Below are positions 25,029-34,943 of a stretch of DNA of 64,000 bases, piece after piece. The DNA is from Salipaludibacillus sp047795645 (GTDB lineage: Bacteria; Bacillota; Bacilli; Bacillales; Salisediminibacteriaceae). The stretch's first letter is position 1, and every line of letters begins with the position of its first letter. The DNA lies in assembly GCF_047795645.1 (NCBI RefSeq), contig NZ_CP181045.1:682001-746000 (forward strand), read 5' to 3'. A program made the position numbers and the translations under genes. The notes under the pieces were generated by a model. The model was not told the DNA's origin. It did no database searches and worked only from the letters and a program-made list of their open reading frames with translations.

Positions 25029-25637
25029 ATGAAAATAGTTTGTGAGTCTGAAAAATTAGAAGATTATTTACTTGAATTAGATGAAGTTAATTACTCTAAT
25101 CCAATGATTAAAGAAAAAAATGAGGAACTTTTTAACCAAACTCAAACAGAAATTGAAAAAACAAAAATTGCTTTTGAGTTTGTTCGTGATGAAATATCAC
25201 ATTCTTGGGATATTCAGGGTAATCAGGTTACTTGTGATGCATCAGATGTATTAAAGTTTAAAGAAGGAATTTGCTATGCAAAATCAAATCTACTAGCAGC
25301 ACTACTACGATCGCAAGGAATACCAACAGGTTTCTGTTATCAGAGATTGATGTTGTTTGACACCCCAGAAAAAGGATATTCGCTCCATACTTTGAATGCA
25401 GTTTATTTAGAATCTCTTAAAAAATGGATTCGATTAGATTCTCGTGGAAACAAAACTGGTGTTGATGCCCAATTTTCAATAGAAGAAGAAAGATTAGCCT
25501 TTTCAGTTAATGAGAAATTTGATGAAAAGGACTATCCTGTTATTTATGTAAAGCCAAATCCAACAACCATAAAGCCTTTAAAAAAGTACAGTGATGTAGT
25601 AGAAATGTATAAAAATCATTTACCTGAAAGTATTTAG
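25029..25637 (+). CDS. Transglutaminase-like family protein
   Basis: 202 residues from ATG 25029 (AAGGGGG upstream). The papain-like triad is present: Cys in FKEGICYAKSNLLAALLRS, His in YSLHTLNAVYL and Asp in KWIRLDSRGN. Members are cysteine proteases or amidases of mostly unknown substrate. Last large unit of the array; a weak repeat-like TGCAAGCATTAGTGGAAC lies just downstream (25651-25668). Confidence 0.85.
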   Translation: MKIVCESEKLEDYLLELDEVNYSNPMIKEKNEELFNQTQTEIEKTKIAFEFVRDEISHSWDIQGNQVTCDASDVLKFKEGICYAKSNLLAALLRSQGIPTGFCYQRLMLFDTPEKGYSLHTLNAVYLESLKKWIRLDSRGNKTGVDAQFSIEEERLAFSVNEKFDEKDYPVIYVKPNPTTIKPLKKYSDVVEMYKNHLPESI

Positions 25638-25818
25638 TAATCTCATTAAGGTGCAAGCATTAGTGGAACTGGGCGTTGTTGATGTCCTAGCTCCTATTCA
25701 TTAATGGATTGGCAGTTTTAGTAAATAAGAAGCCATCAATTATTTTAAAAGTTTAGAAAGGGATATTCATGTTAGATACTACTGTATTATACCGTACTAA
25801 AATAAGGGGCAGGTTAAT

Positions 25819-25989
25819 TTGAAACTTAAGATTCAGGATGTACTAATTGGCGTTCTTGTGGGAATCGTAGCAGTAATAATTTTTGCTATAACTAAACCTT
25901 CTAATTTCTATATTGAAGCAATCCTTATTTTTTTGGTTGGTTTTTTGGGAGCAATAATAGGGAACTATTATAGAAATAGTAAAAAGTAA
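25819..25989 (+). CDS. 56-residue membrane protein
   Basis: Starts at TTG 25819 after AAGGGGCAGG. Reads MKLKIQDVLIGVLVGIVAVI.. with two membrane segments and a basic end (NYYRNSKK). Two TM helices with a short loop. Function unknown. Confidence 0.6.
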   Translation: MKLKIQDVLIGVLVGIVAVIIFAITKPSNFYIEAILIFLVGFLGAIIGNYYRNSKK

Positions 25990-26166
25990 ATGTCGGAATT
26001 ACGAATAAAACCACAAGTGGATTAGTTAACTAATAACAATAATCTGTATTGTGCTCGGGGACCATCTCTTAAAGAAAAGGTATGTACTGCTGTATTGAAA
26101 TAAATAGACAGAAAATTAAAAATATTTTTTAACCTGTGTACTATAAGAATATAGGATGGTACATGA

Positions 26167-26235
26167 ATGATTAGACTAATAGATATTAGTGAAGAGAATT
26201 GGTTGGAGGTAAAATTTGAAGCAAAGATAGATTAA
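26167..26235 (+). pseudogene. GNAT N-terminal fragment
   Basis: MIRLIDISEENWLEVKFEAKID then TAA. The start is the typical first strand and helix of spermidine-type GNATs (compare FRKITWDNFEECISLK at 21193). The remainder is absent. Confidence 0.5.
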
Positions 26236-26453
26236 TTAAGTCTTGAAATAACTAGTAATTGTTGAACATAAATGAGTGCAATATTTGAACAAACTCTTGC
26301 TCTTGTTGCGTCTTTAAAATAAAACTCTATAAAAATACCATTAAGCAAACGCGAAACAGATTCCTGAAGATCAGTAGGAAGATGATGTTTTGTTCTTTTG
26401 AATCGAGGGAACAGATTTTTGAAACTGATCATTTATGCTGGAGGGTTTTTATT

Positions 26454-27734
26454 TTGAAGAAAAGGAATATGAATTCAGGGATTGTTTGTGTAACTTTAGT
26501 GGTTGCAGCTTGCAATAATGCTGAAGAAACAGAACCTGCTAATGAAATGTCGTCAAATGGTGAAGAGAATATAGAACAAACTGAATCTATCAATAATGAA
26601 GATGAAGGAAATGATAACGAAAGTGGAGAAGAAATGTCGGATGAATACACGGAAGAAGAAGTTACAGGAGATTTCTTGATCTATAGTGACCGAACGGAAC
26701 CATCTGATTTGATGTTCTATTTCACACGAACAACCGATGAGATGACACGCGAGGAGCTTTTTGAACAATCATTAATTGAAAGTGATCCATCTCAGGATCA
26801 GCTGTTGTCTACTATGACCAATTTTGAGGTGGACGGAACAGTCGTGAACTTGTATTTTGATGAGAACGATAATTTGAGTATGGCTAGCACGGAGTCTGAC
26901 CAATTTTGGGAAGTGCTTCATGAAATTGGCTTTCGGTTTGGAATAGATGAAATTAACCTCTTTAATCAAGATGGAGAGAGAGGACTTACTTTTGCTGAAA
27001 ATATTTGGGAGGAGCCGATTGAGATTGAACAAGAGCCAACTCGAGGATACTATGTTATGTCTGAAGATAACTCTGAACGAGGCGAGTACACGTATATCAG
27101 TGGTGCTGTAGCGGAAGAAGAAATCTATACAGAAGATGACGACTTACTTGATTTTGGCAAGACGATTGAAGAGATGGCATCAGTTGAGAACGACGATGGC
27201 TCTTATTATTCTGGTATTTACGAAGGTTTGGAAATTGAAGAGGCAACAATTAATGGGAATCAAGCAACTGTAAGATACCACATCAATGAGGATGTAGAGG
27301 CACCTGAACAAGAGCGTGAAGATTTTGAGCAAGTCATTCAGTTAGCTGCACTTGACTTTCAAGTTGAGGAACTCGAGATTGTAAATGAAACAGACAGAGT
27401 TATTTCCGTTTATCCATTGTTGAAAGGGATTTCCGACAGTGATTCCGCTGCTAATGATGACAGCAATTCCGAAGATACATCAGATATGAATGGACAAGAA
27501 GAAAATATGGAATTGACGGAAGATGATGTTCCAGGCATCGTGTTTGATTATGTTAATGAGCATGAAGACTTTGAGAGTGACGATCTAAGAGTTGGTGTTG
27601 ATAGGGAAGATGACGAAGGGAATTTTATAGCTCAAGTATTTGTATTTTCAGGAGAAGAAGGCGAGGCGCAGATGACAAATACTCTCGCTTGGTATCTAGT
27701 TGATAAAGAAACTGGTGAAGTAGAGGAAAGGTGA
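26454..27734 (+). CDS. Acidic lipoprotein, possibly with GerMN-like domains
   Basis: 426 residues from TTG 26454 (GGAGGG upstream). Signal peptide with lipobox LVVAAC, then an Asn/Glu-rich linker, then two alpha/beta domains (about residues 60-190 and 240-330) whose strand pattern (TNFEVDGTVVNLYFD; ATINGNQATVRYHI) resembles GerMN. A second acidic linker and a PepSY-like end (VFDYVNEHEDF..AWYLVDKETGEVEE) follow. The domain calls are tentative. Strongly acidic, as expected for extracellular proteins of salt- or alkali-tolerant bacilli. Confidence 0.6.
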   Translation: MKKRNMNSGIVCVTLVVAACNNAEETEPANEMSSNGEENIEQTESINNEDEGNDNESGEEMSDEYTEEEVTGDFLIYSDRTEPSDLMFYFTRTTDEMTREELFEQSLIESDPSQDQLLSTMTNFEVDGTVVNLYFDENDNLSMASTESDQFWEVLHEIGFRFGIDEINLFNQDGERGLTFAENIWEEPIEIEQEPTRGYYVMSEDNSERGEYTYISGAVAEEEIYTEDDDLLDFGKTIEEMASVENDDGSYYSGIYEGLEIEEATINGNQATVRYHINEDVEAPEQEREDFEQVIQLAALDFQVEELEIVNETDRVISVYPLLKGISDSDSAANDDSNSEDTSDMNGQEENMELTEDDVPGIVFDYVNEHEDFESDDLRVGVDREDDEGNFIAQVFVFSGEEGEAQMTNTLAWYLVDKETGEVEER

Positions 27735-27806
27735 TCTAATCAATGTTAGATTATGACTTATCAATTCAACTTTAAAACAGCCCAAATATTAATTCAATAT
27801 TACAAG

Positions 27807-27840
27807 AAGACCAATTAGGTACCCTAATTGGTCTTTTTTA
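27807..27840. terminator. Bidirectional terminator between convergent genes
   Basis: AAGACCAATTAGG and its exact complement around a 3-nt loop, followed by TTTTTTA on + and preceded by A-rich bases. It serves the + lipoprotein and possibly the - VOC gene. Confidence 0.85.
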
Positions 27841-27874
27841 TAATATTGGCTTTTTCAATGGAAAATACTGATTG

Positions 27875-28312
27875 TTATTTTTTCTTTTTATCCTCCCAAA
27901 GCTGAATGCGCTCTTCATGACTAACCACTTTCTTTACTTGATGGAGCATCCATATATATCCAAACGGATCCGTGAATATGGCATTCATTACTCCGTAGTC
28001 TGGAATATTAGTCACTGGTTGCACCTCTGTACAACCTAATTCCAGCGCTTTTGCATAAGTCTCCTCAATGTCTGGGACAGTTACATTAATCCAACTAGTT
28101 TTTGGGTCATCAATACTAGGTGCGATCAAATGAAATTCTGGGTTTTCATCTAAAAAGTGGAAGTGAACGTCGTATAAGGAGAAAACAACCTCATTTTCGC
28201 CAAGCGGAAGGCTTGAAACCTCAACACGTTTGATATCAAATATATTTTCGTATAATTCCAATGCTCTTAAGCTATCTTTCACAACCATATCAATCTCTAC
28301 TCCAACCATCAT
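27875..28312 (-). CDS. VOC/glyoxalase superfamily protein (PhnB-like)
   Basis: 145 residues from ATG 28312 (AAGGAG seven bases upstream). One VOC domain: DSLRALELYENIFDIKRVE, VVFSLYDVHFHFLDENP, WINVTVPDIEETYAKALELG, MNAIFTDPFGYIWMLHQ. Function not predictable from sequence. Confidence 0.8.
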   Translation of the reverse strand: MMVGVEIDMVVKDSLRALELYENIFDIKRVEVSSLPLGENEVVFSLYDVHFHFLDENPEFHLIAPSIDDPKTSWINVTVPDIEETYAKALELGCTEVQPVTNIPDYGVMNAIFTDPFGYIWMLHQVKKVVSHEERIQLWEDKKKK

Positions 28313-28490
28313 GAACACACTCCTTAGTTAATTAATATTTTCCCCAGTGTATTAATTTAAGTATACCAACTTCTTTAAGAATTACACAGTAGATATAATT
28401 TTTATTGTGTTATTTGACCTTATCTAGAGTATCTTCATGCTATTAAAAGCGAAACGTTACATGATAAAATAGAGTTAAAGAAATTCGAAG

Positions 28491-28595
28491 ATGACTGATA
28501 TCAAATGGGAAGAAATCCGGCGAGCGTTTCCAAAGCAGTGGGTGTTAATCGAGGCTGTACAAGCTTTTAATAATCGAGTAGGTGTGAGGTGGTAA
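28491..28595 (+). pseudogene. Remnant of a small conserved protein
   Basis: MTDIKWEEIRRAFPKQWVLI and EAVQAF, then collapse to RVGVRW and TAA. The (V/I)KWE.I...P.QWV..EA start is that of a family of about 85-residue Bacillus proteins often next to a retroviral-type aspartyl protease homologue; here the rest is deleted. A short frame follows (28597-28665, MKKLIIKKLATIEKKTKYFE). No other gene between 28313 and 28719. Confidence 0.45.
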
Positions 28596-28719
28596 TGAAA
28601 AAGTTAATAATTAAGAAGTTAGCGACGATTGAAAAGAAAACAAAATACTTTGAGATAAAACTTTAAGCGACTTTCTCCTAATGAAATCGTTCAGATTCCC
28701 TTGACTTAAGGATTGTTTT

Positions 28720-29175
28720 TTAAACTGTTTCTTTTTCATACAGCTTGATATATTCTCCACTTACCCCATAAACTATTCCGCTATTTTTCCATCCATATTT
28801 TTCATAGTATCCATCAAGATCTGTAGATAAATAAAGTTTATCATATCCTTTTTTCTTTGCTTCTCTCAGACTGTGCTGAAGTAACTTTGAGCCTATTTTT
28901 CTTCCTCTATATTTATCTTTCACGAATAAGCAGGCGAGCCAAGGACATAAATCTTGGCGGCTATTTAGATCATTTCTTAATAATGCATAGGTTCCAATAA
29001 TTTCTCCCTCTTCTATCGCCACATAAAACTTTGGGATTTCTGATGGAACACTACAAGAATGAATCATACAATCCTCATAAAATTGATAATTGTTCTCGTT
29101 TCCCCATTCTTTCCAAAATACTTGAATTGCTTCTTCAAATAGGCTATTCCTGTCCTTTAGTTCAACAATTTGCAT
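28720..29175 (-). CDS. GNAT family N-acetyltransferase
   Basis: 151 residues from ATG 29175 (GAGGAGAA upstream). LACLFVKDKYRGRKIGSKLL is the acetyl-CoA segment, with LYLSTDLDGYYEKYGWK near the end. Acceptor unknown. Confidence 0.8.
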   Translation of the reverse strand: MQIVELKDRNSLFEEAIQVFWKEWGNENNYQFYEDCMIHSCSVPSEIPKFYVAIEEGEIIGTYALLRNDLNSRQDLCPWLACLFVKDKYRGRKIGSKLLQHSLREAKKKGYDKLYLSTDLDGYYEKYGWKNSGIVYGVSGEYIKLYEKETV

Positions 29176-29322
29176 TGAATTTCTCCTCAATTCAGTTAAT
29201 TTCAATAAAGAATTATTTTGTAATCACATTTAAAGGTACTTTAGTTATTTTTGTTGAAATAAAATGTATAGAATAATAAATCTGTATTTTTTGATTTAAA
29301 CGGGAGAATTTTTCTTAAATAG

Positions 29323-30186
29323 CTACACTTTAAACACCTTTGTTAATGCTTCGTGCATAACGGACCTTGGGGCTTCATGACCAGTCCACATTTCAAAAGC
29401 GATTACACCTTGATTTACAAGCATACCAAGTCCATCTAGGGTATGACATCCTCGTTTTTTTGCTTTTATAAGAAATTTGGTGTTGGGAGGATTTGGTATA
29501 ACATCACAAACAACAGTGCTACTCTTTAAACTTTCATAATTTATTTGAGGGTATTCGTAAATATTTGGATATAAACCAATCGAAGTTGCTTGAACGAGTA
29601 TAGTGGTATCCGATGGAATTGCATAATTTGGATGCCAATGTGAAAAGACAGCTTGAGTTTTAGTATATTTGTTTAATCGATCCACTAATTCTTCACCGCG
29701 TGTAACGGTCCGATTAACTACAGTGATTTGCTTGGCACCGGCAAGGGCGAGTTCTGTCGTAATGGCTCTAGCTGCTCCCCCTGCTCCAAGAACGACTATA
29801 TTCTGGTTTTTTGGACTAACTTTGCCATTATCAATTAATGATTTTAAAAAACCTTTTCCATCGGTATTTTCTCCAATTAGTTTACCATTTTTATGTCTGA
29901 TGGTATTTACGGCTCCTATCACTTCTGCATCTGGTGAAATTCGATCTAAATATTTCATCGCAGCAACCTTGTGAGGAATTGTTAAATTAACTCCTTTAAA
30001 ATTCAAGGCTCTTATTGCATCAATTGCATTCTTAAGATTTTGTTCAGATACTTCAAGTGTTAAATAACGCCAGTTGATATCTAAACTTTTGAAAGCGAAT
30101 TCAAACATGACGCCTGTGGGATTATCTGAGATAGGAGTACCATAGACACCAACTATTTCTGCTTTAAAGTCCAATTCTTTAGACAT
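29323..30186 (-). CDS. Shikimate/quinate dehydrogenase family (AroE-like)
   Basis: 287 residues. N-terminal substrate domain with the YGTPISDNPTG and VNLTIPHKVAAMKYLD (catalytic Lys) blocks, AVNTIRHKNGKLIGENTDG (catalytic Asp), and the nucleotide domain VVLGAGGAARAITTELALAG with NRT. It interconverts 3-dehydroshikimate or dehydroquinate with shikimate or quinate. Being divergent from a sugar-uptake locus rather than in an aro operon, it is likely a paralogue (YdiB/RifI type) rather than the housekeeping enzyme. Confidence 0.8.
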   Translation of the reverse strand: MSKELDFKAEIVGVYGTPISDNPTGVMFEFAFKSLDINWRYLTLEVSEQNLKNAIDAIRALNFKGVNLTIPHKVAAMKYLDRISPDAEVIGAVNTIRHKNGKLIGENTDGKGFLKSLIDNGKVSPKNQNIVVLGAGGAARAITTELALAGAKQITVVNRTVTRGEELVDRLNKYTKTQAVFSHWHPNYAIPSDTTILVQATSIGLYPNIYEYPQINYESLKSSTVVCDVIPNPPNTKFLIKAKKRGCHTLDGLGMLVNQGVIAFEMWTGHEAPRSVMHEALTKVFKV

Positions 30187-30339
30187 AAATATGACCTCTT
30201 TTCCAATATTGTTTTAATAGTTAGAATATTAAGTCACTTCCTTTATGGTATTTTACCACAAGAACCCGTGCTGCGTTGAATTTAATTTCTTAACATCAGG
30301 TGAGGTGGACAATGGCAAAAAATAAAAGGGGGGATGATT

Positions 30340-32067
30340 TTGCAGAGGTGGATTTCAAAATATATAAAGTCACTTACTTTGAAGAAACGTATTGTATTTC
30401 TTTTTACAGTAGTAGTTTTTATTCCATTTTTAGTAACAACGATTGTTTCTTACAATGCGATATACTCCATTTTAGAAAATAAGCTTGAAGAAAATGTTCA
30501 AAGTAATTTGAAGCAAGTTGAACTGACTTTAGACCATCTACTTGATAATTTAAATCAAACGTCCCAGCAATTTGTTTATCCTGGCAATTTAGCAATCAAG
30601 TTAGAAGAATATTTGACGACCGATGATGTGACACGTACGATTACACTTGAAAATGAGATTAAGAATGAGTTGGTGTACAGTTCGCATTCAAATTCAGTTG
30701 CAGGTTTAACGACGTATATTGCCGAAGATGGAACAATCTTATTTCGTAATTTACCTATTAAAGATTCTTCACCGCTCGAGAACTTACCGGTACTTGATGA
30801 ATATAGAAATGTAACTTACTATGGTCCGCATTTAAGTAATAATAATCTGCAAACACATTATGTGTTGTCGTTATTAAGGGAAGTTAATTTACCTAACGAG
30901 GAACAATCGGTTTACATTTACATCGAAACAAATTTCAATTTTATACAAAGAATTTTAGAGGTTGATCAAATTTCCAAAAATTCTTTTTATTTGTTATTAG
31001 ATGATAAAGATAGAGTTACTTTTAGTGAGCTTAATTCACTTTTCCCAGTTAATTATCATTTTGATATTACTGATCAAGGTGAGGAGTCTGGACTTATAAA
31101 CGGATACTATTGGTTTATGAAGACAAATAAAGAAGGATGGAGTATAGTCTCGCTTATTGCTCAGAATGATTATAATGAAGAGAAAAATAAATGGATTGTT
31201 CAAATGCTGGTGTTAGCCGTTATTTTTGGTCTTCTGAGTATCATCATTAGTTGGTTAATTTGGGTGATGGTATACAAGCCAATTCGTAATTTTGAAGCTG
31301 AAATCAAAGCTATTACAACAAACAATTTTCAATATGTTTCGCTTCCGAGTAATATACCTGAATATGATGATCTGTTGGAGAAGTTCCATTTAATGAAAAC
31401 TGAAATTTCCGACTTGATTCAGGAAATAGAAATCAAAGAAAAAAAGCGTGCAGATCTCGAAATAGAAAAATTAATGCATCAAATTAATCCTCACTTTCTT
31501 ATGAATACATTAGATACAGTTCGGTGGCTAGCGGTACTCAATAATCAGGACGAGATTAATCGAGTTGTTTCTTCATTAAATAAATTGCTTTACTATAATT
31601 TGAAAAGGCAAGGGAAAGCATCTACGATCGCTGAAGAGTTAGAATCACTTAATGAATATTGTAAGTTGCAGGAGATAAGGTATCAGTTTACTTACAATGT
31701 TGAAATTAATGTGGATCCTGAGCTCTTGGAAACCACTGTGCCGAGGTTCATTCTCCAACCTATTGTGGAAAATGCGATATATCATGGTTTAGATGATGAT
31801 GGGAGAATTGATGTCGAAGTTAATCAAAAAAATAATCATATCAGTATCAGTATTCATGATAATGGAATTGGTTTTTCTGAAAGTGAGAAGAAAGAAATAT
31901 TAGAGTGTGGACGTGGAAAAAACAGGAACGGAGTAGGTATTGGAATGAATTATGTGAAAAGGATGTTGGAGTCTCATTATAAAGACCAAGCTCATATGAA
32001 AATTATCAGTGGGAAACAAGGAGGAACGACTATTATTATCAGTATTCCACTTAATAGAAATTATTAA
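30340..32067 (+). CDS. YesM-type sensor histidine kinase
   Basis: 575 residues from TTG 30340 (GGGGGG eight bases upstream; the ATG at 30334 overlaps it). Membrane segment about residues 14-36, extracellular sensor domain to about 285, second membrane segment, HAMP (VYKPIRNFEAEIKAI), His_kinase box LMHQINPHFLMNTLDTVRW (phospho-acceptor His), and ATPase motifs PRFILQPIVENAIYHG, IHDNGIGF and GVGIGMNYVKRML. Senses an extracellular carbohydrate in this family, with a YesN partner downstream. Confidence 0.9.
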   Translation: MQRWISKYIKSLTLKKRIVFLFTVVVFIPFLVTTIVSYNAIYSILENKLEENVQSNLKQVELTLDHLLDNLNQTSQQFVYPGNLAIKLEEYLTTDDVTRTITLENEIKNELVYSSHSNSVAGLTTYIAEDGTILFRNLPIKDSSPLENLPVLDEYRNVTYYGPHLSNNNLQTHYVLSLLREVNLPNEEQSVYIYIETNFNFIQRILEVDQISKNSFYLLLDDKDRVTFSELNSLFPVNYHFDITDQGEESGLINGYYWFMKTNKEGWSIVSLIAQNDYNEEKNKWIVQMLVLAVIFGLLSIIISWLIWVMVYKPIRNFEAEIKAITTNNFQYVSLPSNIPEYDDLLEKFHLMKTEISDLIQEIEIKEKKRADLEIEKLMHQINPHFLMNTLDTVRWLAVLNNQDEINRVVSSLNKLLYYNLKRQGKASTIAEELESLNEYCKLQEIRYQFTYNVEINVDPELLETTVPRFILQPIVENAIYHGLDDDGRIDVEVNQKNNHISISIHDNGIGFSESEKKEILECGRGKNRNGVGIGMNYVKRMLESHYKDQAHMKIISGKQGGTTIIISIPLNRNY

Positions 32068-32906
32068 ATAGAGAGTAATAGAAATAAATAGGGGGGAGAT
32101 CCAGTGATACATGTCCTAATTGTAGATGACGATCATTTGGTGAGAAAGGGACTCTTATTTGCGATGCCTTGGAGTGATTTTGAGATGAAGGTTATTGGGG
32201 AAGCTAGCAATGGTAAAAAGGCATTGGAATTTATTGAAAACAACTCCGTCGACCTAATTATCACAGATATTAACATGCCGGTCATGTCAGGGATTGAATT
32301 GATGCGTGAGGTAAAACAGCGATATTTAAGTATTCATCTCGTTGTACTTACTCTTCATCAGGATTTTGAGTATATCCAGGAAGCGCTCCGTTTGGGAGTG
32401 ATTGATTTTATAAAGAAAGTCGAACTAGAAACAGGAAAATTTGATCAAGTATTGGAAAGAATTTATAACCGAATTACTGATAAACATAAAGAAATAAGTC
32501 AGGGTTCTACAGAAGCTTTGTTTACTACAGACAGTGGTTGTGCTATGTTTTTTCGAGATGAGGAGGACTTAAAGGATTTGCTAAAAGACATACAAGAACA
32601 AAACGTATGTTATCTTCAACAAGTTGATCAGAACTTTTGGTTCTGCATCTCCCATTCAGATCAGTCAGATATAGCTAAGCAGCTATCATTGAAATTTAAA
32701 GAAGCACCAGGAATTTTTATCGTCGAAGTCAATCATATTAAAGGGGAATTTCTTAATCGAATATTTAGGATATTTGATACTATGTCAAGAAAATGGACAC
32801 AGCGAATAGGGAGATTTCAGTCAAACCCTACCGCGCTTTGCTTGCTGTCCTCTCTGTAAGAAGTAAGGGACGTAACCCTTACTCTTACAGAGAGGGTAAT
32901 ATCCTT

Positions 32907-33722
32907 CTATACAGCTTTGAAATACTGCTTTTCATAAGCCATTGGAGACATATAATTATTGGTTGAATGGATTCGCTTGTAATTGTAAAAGCTCACAAGA
33001 TATTCAAAGATGCTTCTTTTCGCTTGATTTCTAGTCTTATAGTTTTCATGGAAAATTAACTCACGTTTGATCACACCATGAAAGGACTCTATGCATGCGT
33101 TGTCGTAACAGTTACCCTTTCTACTCATGCTTGATGTCACGTCATTTTCACGTAATAATGCTTGATAATCGTTGGAGGCATATTGGCTTCCACGATCGGA
33201 ATGGTGGATAAGACCAGGTGCTGGTGGCTGTGTAATCATCGCTCGTTTTAGAGCTGTTATAACAAGTTCCTTCGTCATCCGTCCATCCATTTCCCAGCCT
33301 ATAATACGCCTTGAATAAAGGTCCATAACCGATGCTAAGTACAGCCAACCTTCGCTCGTCCATATATACGTAATATCAGCTACCCACACTTGTCCTGGGC
33401 GTTCTACGGTGAACTGTTGGTTTAATAGATTTGGATAGATCGGTAGATTATGTTTCGAGTTGGTTGTTGCTTTGTACTTTTTAACCGTTTTTGAACGGAT
33501 GCCACTTTCCTTCATAATCCGTGTCACTGTTTTCTGAGAAATCCTGACCCCAGCGCCCTGCAACACTTTTGTGATCTTCGGGCTTCCATATGTGTTCCTT
33601 GACTCTAAATGGATTCTCTTAATGCGTGCGGTTACCTTTTCTCGCTTCTTTTTTTGGCTACTCTTTGGACGCTTTAACCAAGCGTAGTAGCCACTTTTTG
33701 AAACACCTAATACCTGGCACAT
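32907..33722 (-). CDS. IS3-family OrfB transposase
   Basis: 271 codons from ATG 33722; the frame is open upstream of that (VIYDFIKQHRHDHRVAKMCQ), overlapping the end of orfA in the -1 frame, so expression as an OrfAB fusion by frameshifting is likely. HTH_21 region (YGSPKITKVLQGAGVRISQKT) and complete DDE core: VWVADITYIWT, HSDRGSQYAS, GNCYDNACIESFHGVIKREL. Apparently active. Confidence 0.9.
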   Translation of the reverse strand: MCQVLGVSKSGYYAWLKRPKSSQKKKREKVTARIKRIHLESRNTYGSPKITKVLQGAGVRISQKTVTRIMKESGIRSKTVKKYKATTNSKHNLPIYPNLLNQQFTVERPGQVWVADITYIWTSEGWLYLASVMDLYSRRIIGWEMDGRMTKELVITALKRAMITQPPAPGLIHHSDRGSQYASNDYQALLRENDVTSSMSRKGNCYDNACIESFHGVIKRELIFHENYKTRNQAKRSIFEYLVSFYNYKRIHSTNNYMSPMAYEKQYFKAV

Positions 33723-33769
33723 CTTCGCTACACGGTGATCGTGTCGGTGCTGTTTGATGAAGTCATAAA

Positions 33770-34057
33770 TTACTTCTGGTCTTTGGCGAAGATGCCCATA
33801 GCCTTTTTTAAGATCGCATTTTCCTCTTCTAGATCTCGAATACGTTTCTTAAAATCTCGTTCAGCTTTGTCTTCGGCATGTACATTCCCACTGCCTACAA
33901 AAGCTGCTTCTTTACCGATATCATATTTCTTTATCCAGTTGTGCAGCGTTTGTTCTGCCAGGTCTAATTCTCTAGCGACTTCAGCTATTCTTTTCCCGTC
34001 CTCCTTTACCATACGGACTGCTTGGACTTTAAATTCCTTATCATACGTTTTTCTCAT
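33770..34057 (-). CDS. IS3-family OrfA (helix-turn-helix)
   Basis: 95 residues from ATG 34057. MRKTYDKEFKVQAVRMV, HTH with IAEVARELDLAEQTLHNWI, and a C-terminal leucine zipper (RDFKKRIRDLEEENAILKKA). It binds element ends with OrfAB. Its stop overlaps the frame of orfB. Confidence 0.9.
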   Translation of the reverse strand: MRKTYDKEFKVQAVRMVKEDGKRIAEVARELDLAEQTLHNWIKKYDIGKEAAFVGSGNVHAEDKAERDFKKRIRDLEEENAILKKAMGIFAKDQK

Positions 34058-34943
34058 ATTGGACACTCCCGTTAAATTGTTAGATATCATTATACTAGAA
34101 TTTCTCCCAATTTACCGTGTCCACTATTTAGGCTAACATCAACTTAGCTCATACAAAGAGAAACTATTTTTTTATGATTCCTGCGATCAATGCCAGATGA
34201 TTGTACAAAGTTTTCGAGATATAGAAAATAAACATTTACTCTATAGTGAGGCTGAATCAATGATAAAAAATCAGATGTATGCCTTTGAATGGGTATATGA
34301 TGATGAACAATTTACGAAATTACTAAAAAGTATAGAAGAGCAACGAATTTCGGGGGAACGACTAAACAATATAGTAAAGGAAGTTGCAAGTGAATGGAAT
34401 AATAAATATCCGTTTATTCAATTAGCTCATACAGAGTGTCAACGCGACTTTAATAGTTGGTATGAATTAAAAAAATGGTTAGGTAATTATCGGAGAACAA
34501 TAAAAATGACAGTTGCTACGCCCTATGCTGAAGAAGTTGTAAATAGCGTTTTATTATCACTAACTATCATAAAACAAAACTTACATGAAAATTTAACTGC
34601 TGCAGAAGTAGCTAAAGATGTAAATATGAGTCGCAGTTACTTTAATAAATCTTTTAAAGATATCGTAGGGCAGTCTTTTCATACCTATCTTCGAGAGTGG
34701 AGAATTGAAAAAGCTAAATCAATGATTGAGCAGTCGAATGAACAAATTCACTTGATCGCTGAACAAATTGGTTACTTGGACGACAAACATTTTAGTAGAA
34801 TCTTTCGAGAACATGTCGGTTGTCTTCCCAGTGAATACCGAAAGAAATCTAGAAAGGTAGAGAAATGACTACAAAAAGGTAGTCATTTTCTCTTTAGTAT
34901 TAATTTGAAAATTATAATAGTTCATATACCCCACTTTTTGTTG

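Larger units (their letters stand above)
32794..34123 (-). mobile_element. IS3-family element, intact (1330 bp)
   Basis: Inverted ends TGGACACAGCGAATAGGGAG (32794-) and, on the other strand from 34123, TGGACACGGTAAATTGGGAG. They flank orfA and orfB, both on the minus strand and both complete. Inserted in the response regulator gene. No convincing 3-4 bp target duplication is seen, so a small rearrangement may have occurred at the right side. Confidence 0.8.
32104..34868 (+). pseudogene. YesN-type response regulator, split by IS3
   Basis: Receiver domain from 32104 (GTG): VLIVDDDHLVRKG (acidic pocket), LIITDINMPVMSG (phospho-Asp), VVLTLHQDFEYIQEAL and IKKVE in place of the usual switch Lys region. 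The frame enters the IS at about 32793 (FDTMSRK). It resumes at about 34137 (HQLSSYKEKLFFYDSCDQC) and ends in an AraC DNA-binding domain (LTAAEVAKDVNMSRSYFNKSF..HTYLREWRIEKAKSMI..IGYLDDKHFSRIFREHVGCLPSEYRK) at 34868. Receiver and DNA-binding halves are now separate. The second half has a possible start at ATG 34197 but no clear ribosome site. Confidence 0.85.
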
